Source: Flexithrix dorotheae DSM 6795
Lineage (GTDB): Bacteria > Bacteroidota > Bacteroidia > Cytophagales > Flammeovirgaceae
Reading direction: 5' to 3'
DNA length: 64,000 nucleotides
Assembly (NCBI RefSeq): GCF_000379765.1
Contig: NZ_KB903436.1
Coordinates: forward strand, 664 to 64,663
Part shown: positions 55,496-63,668 of the stretch, in pieces
Position numbering within the stretch: position 1 is the stretch's first letter
How the letters are laid out: each line of letters begins with the position of its first letter
Position numbers and translations under genes: made by a program
The notes under the pieces: model-generated
Databases searched by the model: none
Seen by the model: the letters and a program-made list of their open reading frames with translations, nothing else
Told to the model about the DNA's origin: nothing

Positions 55496-55861
55496 GTGAT
55501 TTCAAAAAAGCCCCCATTTAAGTTGTAGAATCACTTACATTTTATTGTAGATTTAATTCCTCAGTAAGTAAATAAAAATTATGATTTTATTTATTTTAAT
55601 TAATTGATTTACAGTTAATTACAGCTTTTAAAGCATATGAACCCCTTACGGGCATAGTTCTTCCTTTATTAATAGTAGCAACCTTTAAAAGCTTGACTAA
55701 CAAAAAAATAAAATCAATAAATCTGATTGTGAAATTATGCCTTTTTCCCACGAACAAAGGATTATTTCATATCTGAAAAAAATAATATCGAATAACTCTA
55801 ATACAATTTGAAGTCAGGGTTTCTCCCCACTTCAGTGTATGAAAATAAAACCATAAGCATT
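55496..55861. other. 366-bp intergenic region upstream of the OmpA gene
   Basis: Very AT-rich, no gene seen. It separates two transcription units of the stress module and must hold the promoter of the OmpA-BON unit, but I found no perfect TTG/TAnnTTTG pair. Confidence 0.35.
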
Positions 55862-56626
55862 ATGAAAAAGTCATTAATATTTACCATTGTAACAGGATTT
55901 ACCTTCCTTTTTTCAGGTTGTGTTTCAAAGAAAGTTTATGAAGCACAAGTAACGGAAAGCGTGAGTTTAAAACAGGAAAACAGGCGAATGGCCGAGAGGC
56001 TGGACAGCCTGGATCTGGCAAATCACGGATTACAAACTCAGGTAACCGCACTCACAGAATACGCCAGCAACAAGGCTATTGATCATATGAATGAAAAGCT
56101 TGAAAAGGAAAAAGAAGTAAATCGGCTCAGGTCCATGCTCCTAGAACAAAAAACCAGACTGCAGGGCCTTAAGTGGACAATTTCCACACTTTTATTGCCT
56201 TATCAGGAAATCAGTAACAGCACATTCATAAAAGATGGAATGTTATATATTTCGTTGGATGAAAGGTTACTTTTTCCCTCAAACAAAGCCAATCTGAATG
56301 GCTCTGGTAAAAAAGCACTAGATGCCATTTTGCCAACACTTTTCGCAGCAAATGATTTAAACATCATGGTTGTAGGACACACGGATAATTTACCAGTAAT
56401 TAATGGTCCTTACAAGGATAACTGGGAACTGAGTACGGCAAGAGCCAATGCAGTGGTTAGGTACCTCATGGAAAAAAGTAAAATCAATCCCGGTAGAATT
56501 ACTACAGCCGGTAAAAGCTTCCATGATCCAATCACACAAAATAATACAGTGGAAGGAAGAAGGGCAAACAGAAGAACTGAAATTGTGCTGATGCCCAAAA
56601 TGAATGAGGTACTCGATTTATTGTAG
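55862..56626 (+). CDS. OmpA-domain lipoprotein
   Basis: About 254 residues: lipobox (FLFSGC, Cys20), a coiled-coil region (~30-110, VSLKQENRRMAERLDSLDLA onward) and an OmpA C-terminal peptidoglycan-binding domain (~115-250) with VVGHTDNLPV, LSTARANAVVRYLMEK and the terminal RRANRRTEIVL. It anchors the outer membrane to peptidoglycan. The start at 55862 gives the lipoprotein signal; an upstream frame to 55808 adds only 18 unlikely residues. A 77-bp gap precedes the second BON gene. Confidence 0.88.
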   Translation: MKKSLIFTIVTGFTFLFSGCVSKKVYEAQVTESVSLKQENRRMAERLDSLDLANHGLQTQVTALTEYASNKAIDHMNEKLEKEKEVNRLRSMLLEQKTRLQGLKWTISTLLLPYQEISNSTFIKDGMLYISLDERLLFPSNKANLNGSGKKALDAILPTLFAANDLNIMVVGHTDNLPVINGPYKDNWELSTARANAVVRYLMEKSKINPGRITTAGKSFHDPITQNNTVEGRRANRRTEIVLMPKMNEVLDLL

Positions 56627-56703
56627 TGGAAAGGCCTCTACAACCTCCTCAGGGAATTTCATAGGTAAACTCTAAAAATACCAACACTTAAATAAAAAAA
56701 ATC

Positions 56704-58203
56704 ATGAAAACGATAAATAAAAAAAATTCGAACTTAAAACTGCTGATTGCCGGAATTATGGGATTCATTTTGCTCTCAGGCAGCGTTTTAGCACAGAAAG
56801 CTCAAAGAAAAATTAATGACGAAAATATAAAACTGGTGGTGAAATCAGAATTAATTTCTCACCGTGAAATAACCGGGTTTAACATAGATGTTAAATCTAC
56901 GGAAGGTATAGTCACTCTTGAAGGTAATAGTGATAATCTTTTGGAAAAAGAGCTTGCGGGAAATTATACCAAGTCGATTAAAGGCGTAAGAGGTGTAATT
57001 AACCTGATTGAGGTCAATCCAAAAGTTATTCCTGATACTGAAATTGAAAAAAATATTAATACCGCCTTGCTGAAAAATGCAGCCACTGAGTCTTTTGAAA
57101 TTGATGTTACTGCCGTAAACGGTCTGGTTACTCTGGCCGGTCAGGTAGATAGCTGGCAGGAAAAGAAGCTGGCCGAGAATGTGGCTAAAAGTATAATTGG
57201 TGTCCGTGGTGTATCTAATCATTTGATTTTTACACATCAAAATAAAAGATCCGACCAGGAAATCCTTGCTGATATTAAGGAAGCCCTGAAATGGGATGTC
57301 AGAGTGGATGATGCACTAATTGATGTAGAAGTCATTCAGGGAAATGTGAAGTTGTCTGGTGTAGTAGGAAGTGTGCCTGAAAAAGAATGGGCGGAACTGA
57401 TTTCATGGATTAATGGTGTACAACAAGTGGATGCCTCATCTCTTGAGGTAGATAAATGGTTCGACCGAAAAGCATTAAGAGAGGGGAAGTTTGCCAACGC
57501 CAGTGATGAAGCGATAAAAAAAGCCATTGAAGATGCCTTTGTGTACGACCCAAGAGTAAATTCCTTTGATCCGGGAGTGGTAGTAGAAAATGGGAAGGTG
57601 TTTTTACAGGGAAGTGTACCTAGTATCAGAGCTAAAATAGCCGCTCAGGAAACGGCTCAAAATATAGTTGGTGTATGGTCTGTAAAGAATTATCTAAAAG
57701 TAAGACCAGGTACCATTCCTGAAAACCTCGCGCTTATTTCTGATGTAAGGGACATGTTCGCCTTAGATCCTTTTTTAAGAGATGAAGCCATTGAAGTAAA
57801 AGTGAATTCCGGTATAGTGACCTTAACGGGAAATACATCCACTGAATACCTTAAGTTCAGGGCTTCTGAGAAAGTTTATGATATTAAAGGTGTTGTGACC
57901 GTGAAAAATAAGATTCAGGTGGGTGAAGAACCAAATGAATCGCTAAGCAGTAATAACTCAAATACGCTTGACCAGAAAACGCTGATAAATGATATTGAAA
58001 TTAAGGAGCAAATAGAAGATCAGCTTTGGTGGTCTCCTTTTGTAAATCAGGATGAAGTTCAGGTAGAGGTATTTAACGGCAAAGCCACACTTAAAGGAGT
58101 AGTGGATAGCCAAAGGGAAAAAACTTATGCCGCTATCAATGCATTGGAAGGCGGTGCCACTACGGTAATCAATCAATTGGAAGTGGAAAAAACAAATAAC
58201 TAA
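56704..58203 (+). CDS. Exported protein with six BON domains (second copy)
   Basis: 499 residues with a clear signal peptide (~10-31, ending VLAQKAQ) and six BON repeats in the same order as the protein at 51721. Each repeat begins with an acidic helix (NDENIKLVV, DTEIEKNIN, DQEILADIK, DEAIKKAIE, LALISDVRD, IEIKEQIED) and ends in a strand such as KGVVDSQREK. The last repeats of the two proteins share W-W-S-P-F, so they derive from a duplication of the whole gene. Cotranscribed with the OmpA lipoprotein gene and followed by a terminator. Confidence 0.88.
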   Translation: MKTINKKNSNLKLLIAGIMGFILLSGSVLAQKAQRKINDENIKLVVKSELISHREITGFNIDVKSTEGIVTLEGNSDNLLEKELAGNYTKSIKGVRGVINLIEVNPKVIPDTEIEKNINTALLKNAATESFEIDVTAVNGLVTLAGQVDSWQEKKLAENVAKSIIGVRGVSNHLIFTHQNKRSDQEILADIKEALKWDVRVDDALIDVEVIQGNVKLSGVVGSVPEKEWAELISWINGVQQVDASSLEVDKWFDRKALREGKFANASDEAIKKAIEDAFVYDPRVNSFDPGVVVENGKVFLQGSVPSIRAKIAAQETAQNIVGVWSVKNYLKVRPGTIPENLALISDVRDMFALDPFLRDEAIEVKVNSGIVTLTGNTSTEYLKFRASEKVYDIKGVVTVKNKIQVGEEPNESLSSNNSNTLDQKTLINDIEIKEQIEDQLWWSPFVNQDEVQVEVFNGKATLKGVVDSQREKTYAAINALEGGATTVINQLEVEKTNN

Positions 58204-58278
58204 AAAGCAGAATAGCTTAGTTTAAAAGAACCAAATTCAATGGTATTTGATTTGGGATTTCTAGTTGTAAAGTTGAAT

Positions 58279-58323
58279 GGGATGGGTCATGGCAAATGCT
58301 TTTGGCTCATCCCTCACTTTTTT
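58279..58323 (+). terminator. Intrinsic terminator of the OmpA-BON unit
   Basis: GGGATGGGTC (58279-58288) pairs with GGCTCATCCC (58304-58313) including two G-U pairs, then a T-run. Confidence 0.75.
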
Positions 58324-58718
58324 ATACTGAAGAAGAATTCCAAATATAATTCAGCAAACCCGGAATCATACATGCTTTATTTTAGGTAGTTTTTGATTTT
58401 TTAGGTTTAAAGGATTGCAAATCTCCAGGAGGAATAACTGGGAAAGTGTGGAATAATCACCAAAAAATTGTGGAGAAAAAGAAACAATTTTCTGGCATAG
58501 GGGAAAGTTGAATTTTATTTTATAATTATAAGTAATTGAAAATCAGTATATTACAAAATAATCTGTCTGTTTATAATATAAATTTAGAGTTGGTATAAAT
58601 TTTCTTATTAATAAAGCAACAACCTAAAAATCATCCATTTCTTATTTGAAGATAGAATGGAAAAGGATTTAAAAATTATATAAAAATCAGGATTATAACA
58701 CTAAAAATTTAAAGTAAG
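58324..58718. other. 395-bp intergenic region, no gene seen
   Basis: AT-rich stretch before the coiled-coil lipoprotein gene. No coding sequence recognised; probably a promoter and long leader. Confidence 0.4.
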
Positions 58719-59171
58719 ATGAAAAAGCTAAAATTGTTCAACATCGCCCTTTTGATCTCTGCAGGTTCATTTTTTTACTCATGTAATCAGGGACAAAGAT
58801 CTGAAAACTACGAAGAAAATGTAGAAACCACTGTAGAAGAAATTGATGAAGATTTCGAAAAACAGAAAGAAGCTCTGGAAAGAGATATTGAGAATAAAAT
58901 GGAGGAACTGGATAAGGAAATAAGCACCTGGGATGACAAAATAGAAAACTCAGGTGAAAAAGTCAGTGCCGAAATGAAAGAAGACTGGCAGGAAGTAAAA
59001 GCTGATATGGAGAAAACCAAAAATGATCTTGCCGCTGAACTTGATAAAGTAAAAAATAGCTCAAAAGAGACTTTCAACGATATAGAAAAAGAATTTCAAA
59101 AAACTTCCGAAAATATAGAAACCGAATTTGAAAAGTTCGGAAACAAAGTGGAAGAAGCATTTGAAGGATAA
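58719..59171 (+). CDS. Coiled-coil lipoprotein
   Basis: 150 residues: lipoprotein signal (SFFYSC, Cys22) followed by an almost uninterrupted, strongly acidic amphipathic helix (EEIDEDFEKQKEALERDIEN and onward) with an 11/7-residue periodicity, similar to apolipoprotein- or LEA-like stress proteins. It may scaffold the periplasm or bind membrane under stress. Its place next to BON, OmpA and PRC-barrel genes supports an envelope-stress role. No catalytic motif. Confidence 0.75.
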   Translation: MKKLKLFNIALLISAGSFFYSCNQGQRSENYEENVETTVEEIDEDFEKQKEALERDIENKMEELDKEISTWDDKIENSGEKVSAEMKEDWQEVKADMEKTKNDLAAELDKVKNSSKETFNDIEKEFQKTSENIETEFEKFGNKVEEAFEG

Positions 59172-59506
59172 TTTTGTTTCAGTTTAAGTTAATACAACAA
59201 ATTCTTTCAACCAGTAAAAATTCTTCAACTAGCCAATAAAACAACACATTCGGGCAGGATTCCCGTAAAACCGGAACTGCCTGAAAAACACTGCTAACTT
59301 AACTAGAAAACGTTCAACCAGCTAACTAAAACTAATGCTCCTCACATACTGAAAAATGTATGTTTTTAATACATCATGAAATGACAACTTAAAATCATAA
59401 TTTATCAATTTTCAGTTTGTAAGCATATAAAAGGCAGGTAATTACACATTACTTGCCTTTTTTTTAAAACATTTTTTTTAACCAATATAAATATAAAAAT
59501 AACAAG
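59172..59506 (+). other. Structured 335-bp gap with two terminators
   Basis: No gene seen. A hairpin GGCAG/CTGCC with inner TTCC/GGAA (59253-59281) is followed by a first small terminator (ACATAC/GTATGT plus T-run, 59344-59367) and by the stronger one at 59429-59465. The layout could be a structured 3' UTR or a small RNA. Confidence 0.4.
59429..59465 (+). terminator. Intrinsic terminator 40 bp before the PRC-barrel gene
   Basis: GGCAGGTAAT (59433-59442) / ATTACTTGCC (59448-59457) with flanking AAAA/TTTT pairs, 5-nt loop and T-run. Confidence 0.8.
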
Positions 59507-60010
59507 ATGACACCATATAAATTCACAAAAGCAAATGTGCTAAAAGATACAAAAGTATATTCTCCACAAAACCAGTTATTGGGTACGGTAAATGAGGTAG
59601 TAATCGATAATACCACAGGAAGAATAGCCTATGTGGTTATGGAATATTCCGAAGAAAATTTTAATAAATTATTTGCTATTCCATGGCAGGTATTTGCCTG
59701 GGATATGGTATCAGAAGGAAAAGCTATCCTGGATGTGAGTAAAGAAAAAATTAAAAATGCACCAGGATTTAACAAAACCCAATGGCCGGATTATCCTCAG
59801 GAAGAATTTCTGAATCAGGTGTATGTTTATTACAATAGCGATCCAGCCTTTAATCCGATAAATGATCCCGTTTATAAAACGAAAAATGCAGGCCTCGATA
59901 ACTCAGGAGAAGCTAAAACCATTGAAGAAGCAGGGTTTGATTCGAATAAAATTGAACGAACCGGAATGTCCAGAAATACTGCGAGAGAAAAATGGCTGAG
60001 CACCAATTAA
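59507..60010 (+). CDS. PRC-barrel domain protein
   Basis: 167 residues. An N-terminal PRC barrel (~8-75) has TKVYSPQNQLLGTVNEVVID, IAYVVMEYSE and FAIPWQVF, followed by an extended tail ending in SRNTAREKWLSTN. The family occurs in photosynthetic reaction-centre H subunits and stress proteins in non-phototrophs. It is a cytosolic candidate partner of the envelope-stress genes; promoterless distance (40 bp) from the preceding terminator suggests its own start nearby. Confidence 0.82.
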   Translation: MTPYKFTKANVLKDTKVYSPQNQLLGTVNEVVIDNTTGRIAYVVMEYSEENFNKLFAIPWQVFAWDMVSEGKAILDVSKEKIKNAPGFNKTQWPDYPQEEFLNQVYVYYNSDPAFNPINDPVYKTKNAGLDNSGEAKTIEEAGFDSNKIERTGMSRNTAREKWLSTN

Positions 60011-60134
60011 TCAAAGACATTAAGAGCTTGCTTAAAATTTAGGTTTTCAAGCCAAAACGTCCAGTTTTTCGTGAGGTTGCAAAAATGGGCGTTTGCAGCG
60101 AAACAGTTAAAATTTAAACATGCTCTAAATTAAT

Positions 60135-60160
60135 ATTACGGACCTCATTTGGTCCGTAAT
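60135..60160 (+). terminator. Hairpin after the PRC-barrel gene
   Basis: ATTACGGACC (60135-60144) / GGTCCGTAAT (60151-60160), perfect 10 bp with 6-nt loop, followed by TATTTT. Confidence 0.65.
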
Positions 60161-60407
60161 TATTTTAAGAAAGCAAAAATTCCCACCCGGAAACAATCCC
60201 ATCTACAGCGGTTCCTGCCCACATTCATTCTGTCTGTTCGTAAATTTCTTATCCTGTATAGCTGGTGCTACACTTATCCAGAAGCACCATTCAATTACTC
60301 ATGAAAAAACTTAACTTTATCTTTTCTTTTTTTAAGCTCGCATTTTCCCAGGAAATATCTAAAAGTTTAAAAATTTATTAGATTAGGGGAAAACAAACCC
60401 ACATCAA
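60161..60407. other. 247-bp gap before the sulfatase gene (397 bp counted from the PRC gene)
   Basis: No gene seen. With 60011-60134 it forms a 397-bp non-coding stretch between the PRC-barrel and sulfatase genes that holds the hairpin at 60135-60160. Confidence 0.35.
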
Positions 60408-61934
60408 TTGAAGAATTTTTTAATTACATATTTTTTATTATCCCTTTTAATATTTAGTAACTGTAATGAAAAGGGCACGGATCATAACACCCAGCCGGAA
60501 GAAAAAACAAATATCATTTTATTAATGGGAGATGACCATGGTTGGGATGAAACGGGGTACAACGGACACCCTTTTGTTAAAACACCTGTACTGGATGAAA
60601 TGGCCTCAAATGGTTTGAGATTTGACAGATTTTATTCGGGACATCCAAGCTGTTCTCCAACAAGAGGAAGCTTTATGACTGGAAGGCACCCTAATCGCTA
60701 CGGTACTTTTGCTCCCGGCTGGTCTATCAGGCCGGAGGAAATTACCATTGCCCATTTGGCTAAAAGTATGGGTTATGCCACAGGTCATTTTGGGAAATGG
60801 CATCTTGGGCCGGTAAAAAAAGCCTCCCCTACGAATCCTTCAAAAATGGGTTTTGAGGAATATCTTTCACATGATAACTTCTTTGAACTCAACCCGGTAT
60901 TCTCAAGAAACGGGGAAGATCCTCAAACGTTCGAAGGAGAGAGTTCTGAAGTAATTATTGATGAAACCATTCAGTTTATATCCAAAACAAATCAAAGTGC
61001 GCAACCTTTTATGGCAGTTGTCTGGTTTGGCTCCCCTCATGAACCTTACAGTGGACTGCCCGATGATTTAAAACTTTATGACAACCTTCCCGATAGCCTG
61101 GATAATGTAAAGGTAAAATTGACTTCAAATAAAACCGGAGAGCCCACCGAAAGACCTTTGGGAGAAGTTTTACGGGAACGCTATGCCGAAATCACGGCTA
61201 TGGACCGGGCTATTGGAAAATTACGGATCTATCTGAAAGAAAATAAGCTGGATGAAAATACAATTATATGGTATTGTGGAGATAATGGCACACCTAAAAG
61301 CGCTGCAAGAACTGGGCTGACCGTAAGAGGGGAAAAAGGACTGTTTTATGAAGGAGGGATCTTGGTACCCGGAGTAATGGAATGGCCTGCAATGATTAAA
61401 AAACCTGCTACTTCAAAGTCCATAGCGGTAACAAGTGATTTTTTACCGACCATAAATGAAATATTGGGCACCCAAATGCCAAACCGGCCAATAGACGGAA
61501 CTTCTTTATTACCGGTGATAAAAGCCCCTGAAACAGCCCGAAAGGAGCCGTTGTGCTTTTGGGGAATTAATGCCAATGATTTGGTACAGGATACTACTCC
61601 AGTATACATAGATTCAGAATTACAGGAAGGAACCACACCACTCGTGAAAAAGATGGGAAATCAATATACCCGCTCGTTTAAGAACTTTGTATATAACCAC
61701 ACCACTGAAGCACACTTTGGGGGAACCAGAGCCATTATGCAGGATAATTTTAAACTTATTATAGACGGAACTGAGCAGGATAATCTTACTGCAGAATTAT
61801 TTGATATTGAAAAGGATCGTGCAGAAACAACAAACATTGCCAGTTCCCATCCCGGGAAAGTTCAGGAGCTGAGTAAAGAGCTATTGAAATGGCAAAAATC
61901 TGTTTTAAACAGTCTGAAGGGCAATGATTATTAA
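60408..61934 (+). CDS. FGly-type sulfatase lipoprotein
   Basis: 508 residues: lipobox (LLIFSNC, Cys19), then the alkaline-phosphatase-like sulfatase domain with metal motif LLMGDDHGWDE (38-48) and the signature CSPTRGSFMTGR starting at Cys82. Cys-x-Pro-x-Arg marks maturation to formylglycine by an anaerobic or aerobic FGly-generating enzyme. GHFGKWHLG and YCGDNGTP are also conserved. It would desulfate a sulfated polysaccharide or small molecule in the periplasm, typical of marine Bacteroidota. The start is TTG; no in-frame ATG gives a signal peptide. Confidence 0.9.
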   Translation: MKNFLITYFLLSLLIFSNCNEKGTDHNTQPEEKTNIILLMGDDHGWDETGYNGHPFVKTPVLDEMASNGLRFDRFYSGHPSCSPTRGSFMTGRHPNRYGTFAPGWSIRPEEITIAHLAKSMGYATGHFGKWHLGPVKKASPTNPSKMGFEEYLSHDNFFELNPVFSRNGEDPQTFEGESSEVIIDETIQFISKTNQSAQPFMAVVWFGSPHEPYSGLPDDLKLYDNLPDSLDNVKVKLTSNKTGEPTERPLGEVLRERYAEITAMDRAIGKLRIYLKENKLDENTIIWYCGDNGTPKSAARTGLTVRGEKGLFYEGGILVPGVMEWPAMIKKPATSKSIAVTSDFLPTINEILGTQMPNRPIDGTSLLPVIKAPETARKEPLCFWGINANDLVQDTTPVYIDSELQEGTTPLVKKMGNQYTRSFKNFVYNHTTEAHFGGTRAIMQDNFKLIIDGTEQDNLTAELFDIEKDRAETTNIASSHPGKVQELSKELLKWQKSVLNSLKGNDY

Positions 61935-62002
61935 TACACAAACCCTATCAGACAGATAGAAAATTTTTCATACGTAAACCAAAAATTCTGAATGATAAAA
62001 CC

Positions 62003-62299
62003 ATGATACGGATAATTTATAGCTGGAAAGTGGAGCCGGAAAAATTGGAAACTTTCATCGAAACCTGGAAAAAAACTACTAATAAAATTCATGAGGAAGT
62101 GGAAGGAGCAAGAGGTAGTTTCATGTTACAGCATGAAAAAGATTCTACGGAAATAAAGACTGTTGCCAAATGGGATTCTCTGCAAGACTGGGAAGAATTT
62201 TGGCATGAGGGCAATCATAGCCAAATGGGGAAAATGCATGATTTGGGAAAACGTATCTCCGTAGAAATTTTTAAGGAAATTGAGGATTTCACAAAATGA
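62003..62299 (+). CDS. ABM-fold (antibiotic biosynthesis monooxygenase-like) small protein
   Basis: 98 residues with the ferredoxin-like dimeric alpha+beta pattern: MIRIIYSWKVEPEKLETFIE, the GARGSFMLQHEKD strand pair and WDSLQDWEEFW. The family includes haem-degrading and quinol monooxygenases, but most members are uncharacterised. It follows the sulfatase by 68 bp and is convergent with the next gene. Confidence 0.78.
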   Translation: MIRIIYSWKVEPEKLETFIETWKKTTNKIHEEVEGARGSFMLQHEKDSTEIKTVAKWDSLQDWEEFWHEGNHSQMGKMHDLGKRISVEIFKEIEDFTK

Positions 62300-62332
62300 A
62301 AAATTTGCTCAATCCAGGAAGAAAAAATTAAA

Positions 62333-63376
62333 TTACAGCGCCTCCAGTTTTTCTTCCAGTACTTCAGAATATTTTTCGGATAATCCCGCATAGCTTTGTA
62401 CTTTTTCTTTGCCTGGATTAAACTGCAAACTGGCCAATATGGGAAAGTGATCCGAACCAGTATGGGGAAGTCTCCTGATTCCAGCCAATAGGAAATTATT
62501 AGAATGAAAAATATGATCCAGTGGCCAACGGGCAAAAAAGTAATCCGCATGGAAGGTGTTAAAAAAGCCCCTACCCTTTCGAGGATCCAGAAGCCTGCTG
62601 ATTTTCTGGAACATTCGTGAGGTTTTCGACCAGGCTACATCATTCAAATCCCCGGCAATGATTACCGGATTTTTGGATCTCAATGCTTTTTTTCCAACCA
62701 AAATCAATTCTATATCACGCTCTGTAGACCTGTCATTTTCAGGTGGAATGGGTGGTGTGGGGTGTATCCCATAAAAATCTATCCATTGGCCTGATTGTAA
62801 TTGTATTTGGGCAAATATGGAAGGAATTCCTTTCTCTACTAAAAAATTAACCCTGGCATTTTGAATGGGCAATTTGCTATAAAATAATATCCCGTAAGTA
62901 TTTTCAAGAGGATATTCAATAAAATACGGATAATGGTCTTTCAAACCGGAAAGGGCTTTTTGCCATTTTTTATCTGTTTCGACCAACATCACGACATCAG
63001 GGTTTTCTCTTTCCACCAGATCAAGGGTTTTCTGGAACTTTTTGTTGTGCATATACACATTAAAAATTAAAAGACTGATCTGTTGGTCTTCATGTGATTC
63101 TTTAATCCATTTTGATTCCTTTTTTCCCAAAAAAGTATAGGGAAATATCTTTTTAATTTGGTAAAGCAAAGCAGCTGCAAGAAGCAGCACAAGAAAAACC
63201 ATTAAAGGTGAAATTTCCAAAACCAGGATTACACCTATCAGACATGCTGTTTTTATGAATAACAATTGGGGTCTTGGGAATTCCCATAAACGGAAAAACC
63301 AATGGTCTTTCTTGAAGAATGGTATAAATGTACCTATTCCAAAAATTAAGCTGGGGATGATTACTAACCATTTCAT
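62333..63376 (-). CDS. Membrane-anchored endonuclease/exonuclease/phosphatase-family protein
   Basis: 347 residues with two or three N-terminal hydrophobic segments (~1-75) and an EEP domain (~95-325). Its motifs are LIFNVYMHN, VVMLVETDK (catalytic Glu), GIHPTPP, IIAGDLNDVAW and TGSDHFPIL (terminal Asp-His). Such proteins hydrolyse phosphodiesters in nucleic acids or lipids on the outer face of the inner membrane or in the periplasm; the specific substrate is unknown. It follows the small membrane-protein gene by 61 bp. Confidence 0.85.
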   Translation of the reverse strand: MKWLVIIPSLIFGIGTFIPFFKKDHWFFRLWEFPRPQLLFIKTACLIGVILVLEISPLMVFLVLLLAAALLYQIKKIFPYTFLGKKESKWIKESHEDQQISLLIFNVYMHNKKFQKTLDLVERENPDVVMLVETDKKWQKALSGLKDHYPYFIEYPLENTYGILFYSKLPIQNARVNFLVEKGIPSIFAQIQLQSGQWIDFYGIHPTPPIPPENDRSTERDIELILVGKKALRSKNPVIIAGDLNDVAWSKTSRMFQKISRLLDPRKGRGFFNTFHADYFFARWPLDHIFHSNNFLLAGIRRLPHTGSDHFPILASLQFNPGKEKVQSYAGLSEKYSEVLEEKLEAL

Positions 63377-63437
63377 TTTCCTTACAAATGCTAAGTTTAT
63401 TTACTATTTAAATCGAATCACACGGTTTAAGGCGATG

Positions 63438-63668
63438 CTAAAACCTGTGATTGCGCATAAAATCAACTACCAGGATCATAAATGCAAACATGCTGATTGT
63501 AGCAAAAGTGACCATGTCTGCTTTCCCGGCATTTTGGGCTAATTCAAGGTTATTTTCCAAAACTTCATATTCCAGGTCAGTCCCATAAGCTTTTAGCCCA
63601 AAAACCAGCGTTCCTGTCAGGCCTATAAAAAAGAAGAAGATCGCAAATTTTTTTATTAAATCAAACAT
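63438..63668 (-). CDS. Small two-TM membrane protein
   Basis: 76 residues: TM1 (~7-25, FAIFFFFIGLTGTLVFGLK), a short polar loop (YEVLENNLELAQNAGKAD) and TM2 (~52-69, VTFATISMFAFMILVVDF), with a basic C-terminus. No family recognised. It is probably transcribed with the membrane-anchored EEP gene. Confidence 0.65.
   Translation of the reverse strand: MFDLIKKFAIFFFFIGLTGTLVFGLKAYGTDLEYEVLENNLELAQNAGKADMVTFATISMFAFMILVVDFMRNHRF

Noticed and set aside
51721-60010. Possible anti-phage defence island
   Set aside because: No nuclease, toxin, reverse transcriptase, restriction or NTPase effector gene is seen; the domains fit stress and envelope functions.
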